This document shows, in pieces, positions 53,700 through 63,230 of a stretch of DNA of 64,000 nt. The position numbers were made by a program, and so were the translations under genes. The DNA lies in NCBI GenBank assembly GCA_032207245.1, contig CM063500.1, positions 20,404,024 to 20,468,023 of the forward strand. Reading direction: 5' to 3'. Below the pieces are notes generated by a model. It saw only the letters and a program-made list of their open reading frames with translations, did no database searches and was not told the DNA's origin. Position 1 is the stretch's first letter. Each line of letters opens with the position of its first letter. The stretch is from Pardosa pseudoannulata. Taxonomy: Eukaryota; Arthropoda; Arachnida; Araneae; Lycosidae.

Positions 53700-54740
53700 C
53701 TCGTCACATAAATTTTGCGGGATAGGATTTTAAGTCTCTTACACCTTCCATGCTTTTAATTCTCATTTTTACCTGTTCCAGTAGAACTCGATGTGTTGGG
53801 TGTGTACTCCATTGTCTGGATTAATAAATTGAAGATAACGATTAACCGTTTTATGTTCAAAACATAAACTTTCTATATCTCTATAAGCAACCCATTGTTC
53901 TGAATGAATAATGCTACCTGGAAGACAATTCCTTTTTATAATCGGCAAAAGAGTGCATTTATCTTTTTTTCTACGATTTCCAAATATCCCTTGGATGGAG
54001 AGAAACTTGTGTCAACAATACTTGATGATCGGAAATACGATCTCTATTATATTTTTGCTTGTGATTGAACAGACTTTCATCTATTTGACAAACAATACAT
54101 TCACTTCCAAGTTTAATAAGATGTTTTTCTGAGGTACTTAATTTAGTAACCATAAATGAATAAATTCCGGTAGTGGTGACAATAACTTTATGTGAAATAC
54201 TTATAGACCACATATAGATTGCATATATAATTGTCAGCTTCCGAAACATTTGATTCAAACATGGGTAAAATTTAATAAAATTACTTCAAGAGAATATTTC
54301 TTTTGAGATGCTATAGAATCATCTACGACAATAATAATTTGAAATTCTGGAAAAGATGGCCTGTTTTTTGTAGCCTGTTGTATTTTCTTTTAATAAACAA
54401 CTTTTTTTCACATTTCCATATGTAACCATCAGTTGTCTTTCTATGGGGGTTCCATTTCATATAGTAAGTACATTGCATTCTTCTCCGTAACAAGTCTTTT
54501 GTCTTTAAGAACTGATGTATGAATCGATATCTTCGCCTATCATTGGTAAATGGTGTTTTTAATAAAAACACAACTAATAATTCTGAGACGAAGGGAATGG
54601 CAAACATGACACAAGAGATGAAAAGAACGATACACAAGCCCAAGGAGACACACATATGTAGCACACGCACGGTGCATACAAAGCAACAAATCAGTTTATA
54701 AGCGGACATTATAAACCATGCCCATATTCGGAAGCACATT
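53700..54740 (-). pseudogene. Second Merlin/ISXO2-like transposase relic
   Basis: Read from high to low coordinates: a zinc-finger-like start (LLRRRMQCTYYMKWNPHRK, then TTDGYIWKCEKK) in the frame 54739-54323; a middle part in 54258-53971 with the first catalytic block CQIDESLFNHKQKYNRDRI; and a final block near 53800 with PDNGVHTQHIEFYWNR just before a stop. The order and wording match Merlin-family DDE transposases. Shifts separate all three parts. An inverted end motif lies at 54790-54875; no matching far end was found near 53500. Confidence 0.78.
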
Positions 54741-54789
54741 AGTACAGCCTAGGTGATGGCATCATCTTTTTATGATCTACTAAACTTAT

Positions 54790-54875
54790 CATTGATTATT
54801 TCGTTTATGCATACAACATTTATTTAAAATTGATAATTAAGCCTGTTCTCAGAACAGGCTAGTGAATAGCTAGTT
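54790..54875 (-). mobile_element. Merlin-type terminal repeat, with internal palindrome
   Basis: On the minus strand this reads actagctattcactagcctg, then ttctgagaacaggc, and onward to tgtatgcataaacgaaataa, matching copy A at 40166. Bases 54840-54860 form the palindrome agcctgttct/agaacaggct. It lies about 50 bases upstream of the second transposase relic. Confidence 0.65.
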
Positions 54876-55113
54876 CGTCATATAAATGATTTAACTTACA
54901 ACAGTTGTACAAGATGTAATGTAAATAATATGATAAGTAACATCTGTCTACTACTTTATTTTTTTTTCGTTCTGTCTTACATTTTTACACACAAATATTT
55001 AATAAACATACACAATATTACTGAGATAAAGTAAACAACTTTTATAAAATATAAACAGTTTTAAATTTGTTTGAGAACTAAACGTGTAAATTGAAAACAT
55101 TAAACTCTTAAAT

Positions 55114-55330
55114 TACTAGCCTGTTTTTATGTGCATAAATTGTTGATGATTTATGTTCCAAAAGTAACAAATTAATAACTATATGTATAGATACTAAAAA
55201 CACACACAACACTTAAAATTAAGAGTTGTACTCATTTGTTTCATTTTTAATGTCACCAAGTTTCTATTATTACACCTTTACAAACCAGTTGGTGTATATT
55301 CATATAAACACAAATAAAATTGAGAAACTT
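55114..55330 (+). mobile_element. Short dispersed repeat (copy C)
   Basis: Shares actagcctg, tgtgcataaattgttgatga and a TATA-like catataaacacaaataaaat end with copies at 40166 and 48069, with an internal deletion of the gaacag segment. It is oriented opposite to the end at 54790-54875. Confidence 0.55.
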
Positions 55331-55592
55331 TTTGGCATCTTTTTTTGAAACAATTTTAGTTCGATGATATTTTAATGTGGAATTAATGCGCCATGGATAT
55401 TAATAATATCCAAAATATTATTTTAACATGCGTTAAACACAAAGAACAGGAATAAAAACAAACAAAAATCCAAATTTACTCTATTTTTGTGTAAAAATTA
55501 CAAATTTACATAAGAGAATCAAAATTTATAAAAAATTTAATCGCCTTTTTATTGAAATTTTTTAATAGCAATTTAAACTGATTTTGTAGAAA

Positions 55593-56013
55593 TTAGTTTC
55601 GTAGTCTAGACATCATCTTTCCAAACCTTATTATGTACGGCGGTTTATCTTGTTGTAGAGTAGTTTCCTCATTGTCTTGCAAAGGATTCACGACCATAAT
55701 AACAAACAATATTATTGCGATACCTAAAAAAACACAAATTTCTATATTTGTCCCAAAAATCGGCAATTTTCTCGCTGTTACTTGTTGTTGACGTCGTTGT
55801 AGTTCTGTTACCAACTTGAATCCTTGTGTAATCACGGGATCTTGTGCTCGGAAAAACACAATTTTCAACAGGTCTTTCGTGTGTTGTTATTAAAGGACAT
55901 GCTTGATTATTGTTATAAAAACGACTATTTGAACCGTTTTGTAAATACTGTTGATCGTGTAAATTATATATTCGCTCTGGACATGCTTCTTCATACGATG
56001 GTGGAAGGCGCAT
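55593..56013 (-). CDS. Possible tail-anchored membrane protein with PPxY motif, frame broken once
   Basis: I do not recognise this protein. About 140 residues. The N terminus MRLPPSYEEACPE contains a PPSY motif of the kind bound by WW-domain proteins such as Nedd4-type ligases. After a shift at a T run near 55857 the second frame gives TELQRRQQQVTARKLPIFG and a single hydrophobic helix (EICVFLGIAIILFVIMVV) about 35 residues from the end, suggesting a tail-anchored or single-pass protein. Both segments are compositionally protein-like. It stands between the two transposon remnants without a CCC signal, so it might be a transposon passenger or a chance frame. Confidence 0.4.
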
Positions 56014-56329
56014 TGTTACTAAATCTTTCTTCTACCCGGACTTTTGCTGCATCCTCTTGTGGTCTAGACCACATAAAAACTATTTTAAAGAAATACAAAT
56101 CTAAAATATTCATGGGGGTAATTTTTTCAATTTTAACTTAATACAAATTTAGATTTTTATTTTATTAAAATCAAAACTTTTCTTATAAATTCCATTCTTG
56201 GTTTAAAAGGCATGTCTATTTATTTTACTTTGTAAGAAATTGTTATAGAAACGGAGTTTTTTCATATAAATTTTATGTCATTAAATTATTTTTTTATAAA
56301 ATTTTTATTTTGATTACAGAAAATTAAAT

Positions 56330-57960
56330 ATGCATACATCGGCCTTTAAAAGTTCTAAACTGTACTTTAATGGCAACCAAAGACTTTTAAATTTACGGCC
56401 AAGTGACAATTTATGCTGCTCTTTTGGGATGTAAAATTCTATTTTTACTGTAAAATTTTTTATGTAAACACAATTAGACGGGAATCAAAAACTTAATCTA
56501 TTTGTGAATCTGTAAAAGTAAATGATATCATTATAAAACAACAAATGTATTATGACAAGTAAATATAATATTACACTTTTGTTATCCTTATATATAAAAA
56601 GATTGAATTTGGTGTTTATAAATTTACGTATAAAGGACAGGGAACTGATGATACAACATATTGAAAGTGTCTCAATGCAAGATTACTGTAAGATCCATAT
56701 TTTACAATGATGAACTAGCCAAAACTAGCGATATACACACACGTAGCACAGCTTTTTATTCTATTCTTAAATCATAGTTTAAGTCTCTTATATTTGATAC
56801 ATTTGCATAATCAAATGAACTTTATAACGAAGCCACTAAAGTTTTTCAGAACAACCATGTATAGATAATGACTTTTTCTCACATGTTGTATATTTTGATG
56901 GTCTAAAACCGCCAATATATAGGCGGAAAACCATCTTTGTGCCATCTACAGGTCTTTTAGATTCTGCTACCTTCTATTTTAGTGCATTTAATTTACCAAC
57001 TGCATTATATTTCTTTTATATAGTAAATTGGTTAAAGAGAAAATAGTGATAACTTGTGATATAAATTTTTTACAAAGATTTATGAGAAAAAGACTTTTCA
57101 AAATATATATGAAAAATACGTTTAGATCTACATCAAATACCTTTTACCGGGTATATATCATACACGGTAAAATTTGAGACCAAAGTTTTCTGTTTATATA
57201 TAATGGTTCATATCAAATAAAAACGAAGAAACATATATTAAGGTTTTAAATGCTATTAAATTTACTCTAGCAAGTAAAGCCATTGGATTTTCTCTCATTA
57301 AAATCCAAATAGATTTTGAATTGACAGCATTTAATGCTATAAGGTAGTTTTTTCCTTATTCCAGGATTACAGGCTGCTTTTATCATTTTGGACAATCTAT
57401 TTGGTAGCGTGTACAAAAGTTGGGCCAAGTGGCTTTATACAATGAAAACAAGTATTTTGTAGAATTAGTTGACACGACTACATCAATAGATCTGGTTTAT
57501 TTGGTTGATATAGATGCTGCAATACAATAAAAACACGATTTGAATACTACGATAAGGATTTTCGAACTTTATTGAATTATATGAAAAGAAATTGGTTGTG
57601 TAATACTAGATCATTAGACCATCATGAGATTGATCACACTATGGTATTTTTCGCAGAAGAACTAATAATGCCAGCTGGAGGCATTTCATTCAAAGCCAAA
57701 ATAGCTAGTGAATAAGATAAATATTTTATGTACAATTAAAGATGTAAAAATGCTTAATGAAGCAGAAATGAATAAAAAAGTTTCTGGTGGTGAACCAAAA
57801 AGAAGAAATAAAAATATGTTAAGCAAGAAAAAGAGAATATAAAAGCTTTGTAGTTTATATGAAGATGGTTTAATTTCTCTAGAAGAATTAATTTATGGGC
57901 TAAAGGAGCTATGAAATTGAATGTTTAAAAAGATTTTTTGTTTGTCTGGAAGTAAAGTTT
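56330..57960 (+). pseudogene. Decayed Mutator-like (MULE) transposase
   Basis: Scattered coding pieces in several plus-strand frames follow MULE order. Near 56350 there is a FLYWCH-like fragment (LYFNGNQRLLNLRPSDNLCC). Near 56885 is VVYFDGLKPPIYRRKTIFVP, corresponding to the first catalytic aspartate block. At 57310-57420 the pieces DFELTAFNAIR, then ITGCFYHFGQSIW and VQKLGQVALYNENKYFVEL match the second aspartate and the CxxH region of MULE transposases. At 57560-57715 a C-terminal piece follows (RNWLCNTRSLDH). Many stops and shifts interrupt it. It ends about 60 bases before Pus7. Confidence 0.6.
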
Positions 57961-58017
57961 TCCACAAAAAATGGGAATTTTGTACCATAACCGTATTAAA
58001 ATCCTGTTTTCACCCCA

Positions 58018-59824
58018 ATGGAATACGAAGAACTAGAAATTAAACATTTCTACAACAAAAATAACAAAAACTTGACTTTTGAAATTAAAGAAAGACCAGA
58101 AGATTTTGTAGTAAAGGAGATATTAGAAGATGGAAGTATTTGTGATGAATCTTCTATAATTGATATATACAGATATTTTAAGAGTATAGATGTTCTCTTG
58201 TTTTTGTATAATGACATAAAGAAGGAAGAGACAATGATTTCCGATTATTTAGATTTTATAGAAGAAGAATTGAATAGAGGAGAGTTGAGTGTTGTAAAAG
58301 AAGACTTTATTTATAAAAACAATAGTAACTTAGACATACATAACAATACGATTAATAATAATTTAAATACATATTTTAAAAGTAAATTACATTTGTTGTT
58401 TAAAAGTAAATTTTTTACTATAAAAGAACAGGAAGAATTTCTTTATAAAAATTTTGCATCTACAAAGAAAGAGTACAATGAATTGATTTATAAACCAATC
58501 ATGATTTCTGATAAATCTTTAAGAACTAGATTATACAAAATACTCAACTATAATCCATATATCAATACACTCGCACCGATGATTCAGAGATAATAATAAG
58601 TAGAAGTACATCAGATATTTATACTTTTGTATTAAAAAAAATCAATGTTAAATACGGTTGATGCATGTAAGATAGTGGAAAGACATGTTAACTCGCCTGT
58701 ATCTTTTTCTGGGAATAAGGATAAGTTGGCAGTTACTTTTCAAGAAGTAAGTGTTAAATGTGAGTATAGAGAGTTACTAAAGTATGCGTATGTGAATAAT
58801 GAATGTACAAGAGAAGATTGTGTGAATTATGTAGTACAAAACTTTTTTGAAGGATATGAATTGGATGAAGAAGAAAGGATGGTCATTGAAGAGTGTTTGG
58901 AAGAAGTGGTGATAAAAGGTAAAGTGGAAGTACAAGATGTAGAAGAAGAAAGGATGGTCATTGAAGAGTGTTTGGAAGAAGTGGTGATAAAAGGTAAAGT
59001 GGAAGTACAAGATGTAGAAGAAGATATGCATAAATCCCTAGGAAATAAAATGGTAAAAGACCATAATCCTTTAGAGAATAAGAAAGTACAAAGTGACATA
59101 AATACACATACCTTATTACCAAATAGAATGAATTTCTTATAATAACACACTAGACACAAATAAGAAAGAATACCATAAAGCATATGTTTCTATATACAAT
59201 ATAAGAAAAGGCTACAATAAAAGATTGGGAGATTTAAAGGGGAACAAGTTTATTATAAAAATAAAGAACCAGAAAGATTTAAATATTAAAGGAATAGAAA
59301 AAGGATTTATAAATTATTATGGACCACAGAGATTTGGTAAAGGAAAGAATAACCATCTTATAGGAAAGAGTATTCTAAATAAAGAATATGAAAAGGCTTT
59401 AGAATTAATTTTAAAGAATAGCAGAGGATATGAAGATTACAAGAAGGGGAATTTAGAAGAATGTTATAAGAAATGTGATAATGTAGAAAGATTTATATTT
59501 AAGAATAAAGGGAAGATAGAAGCTAAGAGATTAATAAACAAGATGAGAAGAGACATAAGAATGATTTATTTACATTCTTATCAAAGCTATTTGTTTAATA
59601 AAGGAATAAACGGTTTGTATGAGAAGAGTGGAGGATGGGAAGAAGAGTTTTATGAGCTTCCTAAGATGGCTGATAAAATGTTGAAAGGAGGAAGAAGACG
59701 GGTTATTGAGAAAGGATATGATGTTATGGGATGGAATGAAGGTGATGATTTTGTAGTATCTTTTGGACTAAGCACATCATGTTATGCTACCATGGCACTT
59801 AGAGAAATAAGTAAGTGTGATTGA
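58018..59824 (+). CDS. PUS7: Pus7/TruD-type tRNA and RNA pseudouridine synthase, frame broken about three times
   Basis: Converts uridine to pseudouridine in tRNA, snRNA and some mRNAs. The first segment has EIKERPEDFVVKEIL, the TruD N-terminal block. The next has SFSGNKDKLAVTFQEVSVK with the catalytic aspartate in NKDK, and the third has LGDLKGNKFIIKIKN and INYYGPQRFGKGKNNHLIGK, the conserved active-site region. Breaks lie near 58570, 58635 (a run of eight A) and 59140; the bases between carry coding sequence in other frames. A perfect 75-base tandem duplication at 58867-59016 adds 25 residues in frame. CCCC one base before the ATG fixes the start. About 590 residues. Confidence 0.9.
58867..59016 (+). 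repeat. Perfect 75-base tandem duplication inside PUS7
   Basis: The unit beginning at gaagaaaggatggtcattga is present twice with identical bases at a period of exactly 75, so the frame is kept and 25 acidic residues (ERMVIEECLEEVVIKGKVEV and neighbours) are doubled. Identity implies a very recent event or an assembly artefact. Confidence 0.9.
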
Positions 59825-59839
59825 TAGGAGTAAGTAGGT

Positions 59840-60185
59840 ATAGTAACTGTATAAGTAAGGCAGGGCAGGTAGTACTTTTATAAGTAAAAATATATTAACA
59901 TTACTTAGTATATCATAGTTAATATTATAAGTATGTAAGAATATAAGTAAGTAAGAATGTATTATAAGTAAGAATATAAGTAAGTAAGAATGTATATTTC
60001 TTATAGGGACAACTACTATTAACTAATCTTATATTACTTATAACATACTATATACATTCTTACTTATAATACATACATACATACTATATACATACTTACT
60101 TATAACATACTATATACATTCTTACTTATAATACACCCATACTATATACATACTTACTTATAATACACCCATACTTACTTATAAT
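59840..60185. repeat. Minisatellite with imperfect inverted arrangement
   Basis: The left half repeats ataagtaagaatgtat and the right half repeats its reverse complement, atacattcttacttat, so the region could fold into a long imperfect hairpin around about 60010. It lies directly upstream of the Brr6-like gene. Confidence 0.75.
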
Positions 60186-60206
60186 ACATCACTTCCTTGC
60201 CCTTCA

Positions 60207-60803
60207 ATGAACATACCAATGGATATAGAACATGAATTCAAATGGACTCCTTGTAATCCAAGGAAGACTAAGAACAGTGAATACTTAAATCCAAGAAAGA
60301 AGAGAGTAGTAGACATAGATTGTACAGAAATAGTGTCTTATATACCACCACACAGCGAGAACAAGCTTGTAAGAAAAGATAACAAGAAGAGAGATGTAAA
60401 TCTAAGAAAGTACGTTATGTTAATTTACGGATACATTTTTTATATTCTGGATACTCTTTTATCTATTCTAGTAGGATATCTGCTGATTCAATTGTTTATT
60501 TTTCTACAAAGAGATATTTTGCAGAAGTTGAGACTCCAGAGAGTTGAGTCTGAGATATTAAAAAAGGAAGCACTGCATAAATTTAAGATTAACATGTGTG
60601 ATAGAAGTACAAGAGCACCAGCCATGAATTCTTTATGTGACAGGTGGGAGTATATAATAGAGAATGGGAATATCAAGTATACGAGTGTGTTGTTTGAAGT
60701 GTTAGGAGATGTATGTAATGGATTTATAGGAAGAGTGTCTTTTAAGAGTATTACAGTGATAAGTTTATTTCTTATATTGTATCTTAAATTCAGAAGAGTG
60801 TAG
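60207..60803 (+). CDS. Brr6/Brl1-like nuclear envelope protein
   Basis: 198 residues. Integral nuclear-envelope protein required for nuclear pore insertion and lipid homeostasis. It has an N-terminal basic domain, a long hydrophobic helix (YVMLIYGYIFYILDTLLSIL, about residues 69-88, extended by VGYLLIQLFIF), then the lumenal Brr6/Brl1 domain with INMCDRSTRAPAMNSLCDRW and a second cysteine, NGFIGRVSFKSIT, and a second membrane helix (ISLFLILYLKF). This matches the C-x..R-x-P-A-x3-x-C-x2-W family signature. CCC four bases before the ATG fixes the start. The frame is intact. Confidence 0.85.
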   Translation: MNIPMDIEHEFKWTPCNPRKTKNSEYLNPRKKRVVDIDCTEIVSYIPPHSENKLVRKDNKKRDVNLRKYVMLIYGYIFYILDTLLSILVGYLLIQLFIFLQRDILQKLRLQRVESEILKKEALHKFKINMCDRSTRAPAMNSLCDRWEYIIENGNIKYTSVLFEVLGDVCNGFIGRVSFKSITVISLFLILYLKFRRV

Positions 60804-60815
60804 AGTATAAGAAGA

Positions 60816-61015
60816 TAGAGTGGTTTAATGATATACCCATAAGGGATAGGAAGAATAACCAGTGTATAAGTAGTAAATAAATAGTGTATAAGTAGTAGAT
60901 AAATAGTGTATAAGTAGTAAATAAATAGTGGATGTGGTTTAATGATATACCCATAAGGGATAGGAAGAATAACAAGTGTATAAGTAGTAAATAAATAGTG
61001 GATGTGGTTTATTGA
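60816..61015. repeat. Tandem repeat of about 115 bases with internal 26-base units
   Basis: Two copies of a block with gtggtttaatgatataccca, taagggataggaagaataac and a variable number of gtataagtagtaaataaata units. It is in the 3' spacer of Brr6 and SEC61-gamma. The minus-strand frames across it are artefacts. Confidence 0.8.
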
Positions 61016-61110
61016 TATTATCAAGGGTATGTACATTATATATTTGTGGTAGCAACCTGCTTAATCGGTAAAAGTAGCCATAAATACTTCCCTAATTTAA
61101 ACCCCAACAT

Positions 61111-61260
61111 ATGGCCGGGCAAATAAATATCAATAAAGTACTTATGTATATTCATGCATTAAACATCCACTTATGTCCTAACAAACACCTTAAACAGATT
61201 TCAAATATCAACCAGATTTATTTACTAAAATATTGTTTATGGGAATATGCACCAGCTTAA
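61111..61260 (+). CDS. Possible 49-residue protein antisense to the SEC61-gamma 3' end
   Basis: A short frame starting MAGQININ, with CCCC six bases before the ATG, a spacing like genuine starts here. It overlaps the last 50 or so bases of SEC61-gamma on the other strand and contains ALNIHLCPNKHLKQI. I do not recognise it. It may be chance; the CCC context is the only positive evidence. Confidence 0.2.
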   Translation: MAGQININKVLMYIHALNIHLCPNKHLKQISNINQIYLLKYCLWEYAPA

Positions 61261-61432
61261 TAATGTATCCAACAAACCCTACAAGTCCTATCCCAGCAGC
61301 CTGCATCCTAAGAGATGCAAAAAAGTGATCCTTTGGGGGATGAGCCAGCTTGCACCAGAAATTCTTTACTGCAGCCCATTCCTTCCTCAAGACATTCAAA
61401 ACTCCAAATTTCTTATTTTTTGATGAACTCAT
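61208..61432 (-). CDS. SSS1: Sec61 gamma subunit of the ER translocon
   Basis: 74 residues, typical length. Tail-anchored clamp of the Sec61 protein-conducting channel. An N-terminal amphipathic part precedes WAAVKNFWCKLAHPPKDHF, followed by the single membrane helix AGIGLVGFVGYIIKLVHIPI and INNILV, the conserved family ending. CCCCC two bases before the ATG fixes the start. The frame is intact. Confidence 0.93.
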   Translation of the reverse strand: MSSSKNKKFGVLNVLRKEWAAVKNFWCKLAHPPKDHFFASLRMQAAGIGLVGFVGYIIKLVHIPINNILVNKSG

Positions 61433-61539
61433 TTGGGGGTTAAAAATAATCAGAATGAAAAGAATTAGCCTTTCTATCCTGTTTATAGAATAAAGTATTA
61501 TATTTGAATATTAACTGATATCTCTGTGTGGTAGTGTTC

Positions 61540-61690
61540 AATATACATCCATATATACTTCTATTGCTTATACATCCATATATACTTCTATTGCTTATAC
61601 ATCCATATATACTATTATTGCTTATATATCCATATATAGTTCTATTGCTTATACATCCATATATACTAGTGTGCTTATACATCCATATAT
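61540..61690. repeat. Minisatellite, unit about 29 bases (tgcttatacatccatatata)
   Basis: Five to six copies of gcttatacatccatatatac plus ttctattg, in the spacer between SEC61-gamma and the coiled-coil orphan. Confidence 0.85.
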
Positions 61691-61707
61691 ACTTATATTG
61701 CCTATTT

Positions 61708-62536
61708 CTACCTGGTATGCCGGGTTATAGCACTTAATAAAATCATGGAATCTAGTCCATTATCATTATTGCTTATACAATATATTCTATCTTCTACTTC
61801 ATCTACCTTACTATCCATATTATCAAGATAAACATTCATACTGTCTTTAAGAAAGACAATACTCTTTAATAGATCAAGAGTATTGTCTTCTACTTCATTC
61901 TTCTGAATATCTACAGAAGAATGTGTATGGTAGTCAAACATACTTAGATCCACCATATTCCCTTCTAGTACTTTATCCTTGTACACAGACCATTTCTCTT
62001 TTTCTTTTTCTATACTTTTTATTTTATTTTCTAAAACTTCCTTGTTTTCTACATCATTAAAAATATCTTTCTTTCTTTCTACAAGTTTTTTTCAGTTTGT
62101 TTGCATATTTGCTTGATCTGTGTTCATTACAAAAGAGTAACAGAATATCAGCAATACTTTCTTCTTTCTTAGTAGGAGATTCTTTATTGTTCTTATCTAC
62201 CATATTCTCTTTGTTCTTATTCTTATCTACTATATTCTCTTTGTTCTTGTTCTTATCTACCATATTCTCTTTGTTCTTATTCTTATCTACTATATTCTCT
62301 TTGTTTTTACATCTATATCTTCTTTGCTTCCTCTCTATCTTACCATCAGCAGTGTACAAATCTACTGTTCTTCTTTTATTTACAAAATTTATCACATCAT
62401 CAAAGTTTATCTTTTTTCTTTTGTTTTGTGTACATTCAAAAATATTGCTTGGTTCATTTGGTACAATACTAGTACCATCCTTTTGTACACTATGCTTCCT
62501 TATTGTGTAAGTGAACATGTTTTTGTTATTCAACAT
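61708..62536 (-). CDS. Coiled-coil orphan with KNKNKENIVD repeats, frame broken once
   Basis: I do not recognise this protein. About 275 residues. The N-terminal half has a basic region (KRKKINFDDVINFVNKRRTV) and then four to five tandem copies of a ten-residue unit (KNKNKENIVD / KNKNKENMVD) encoded by a 30-base DNA repeat. A shift at a run of seven A near 62090 leads into a lysine/glutamate coiled coil (KIKSIEKEKEKWSVYKDKVL) and an acidic end (MDSKVDEVEDRIYC). It could be a structural or kinetochore-type coiled-coil protein; nothing is decisive. CCC occurs 17 bases before the ATG, further away than usual. Confidence 0.5.
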
Positions 62537-62599
62537 TTTTTATTGTTTATGGGTGAAATATTTTTAATAAAAGAAGAATGACCTGCATAAATGGACATA

Positions 62600-63015
62600 A
62601 CAAGTATATAAGTAGTATCTTAGTAGTATATAAGTAGTATATAAGTAGTATATTAGTAGTATATAAGTAGTATATTAGTAGTATATAAGTAGTATATAAG
62701 TAGTATATTAGTAGTATATTAGTAGTATATAAGTAGTATATAAGTAGTATCTTAGTAGTATATTAGTAGTATATAAGTAGTATATAACAAGTATATAAGT
62801 AGTATCTTAGTAGTATATAACAAGTATATTAGTAGTATATAAGTAGTATATGAGTAGTATATAAGTAGTATATAAGTAGTATATTAGTAGTATATTAGTA
62901 GTATATTAGTAGTATATAAGTAGTATATTAGTAGTATATAAGTAGTATATAAGTAGTATATAAGTAGTATATTAGTAGTATATAAGTAGTATATAAGTAG
63001 TATATTAGTAGTATA
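62600..63015. repeat. Minisatellite of tagtatataagtagtatatt units
   Basis: About 40 units of 10-11 bases (agtagtatat with aa or ta) in irregular order, with occasional caagtatata and tagtatctta variants. It ends about 110 bases before the sequence gap. Confidence 0.9.
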
Positions 63016-63126
63016 TAATATATTTATCAATACACTACTATAATATTTATAATAGATTTCATATTACTTGTCTATAAGTTAAGTTCTATATACTCATCCT
63101 TAGAAAAATACTTAGGACATACTATA

Positions 63127-63226
63127 NNNNNNNNNNNNNNNNNNNNNNNNNNNNNNNNNNNNNNNNNNNNNNNNNNNNNNNNNNNNNNNNNNNNNNNNNN
63201 NNNNNNNNNNNNNNNNNNNNNNNNNN
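63127..63226. other. Assembly gap of exactly 100 N
   Basis: A round 100-base run of N is a conventional placeholder for a gap of unknown size. The sequence to its right may not be truly adjacent to that on its left. Confidence 0.97.
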
Positions 63227-63230
63227 ATTT

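Noticed and set aside
54519..54701. 60-codon plus-strand frame
   Set aside because: Antisense to the Merlin-type transposase relic and without features of its own.
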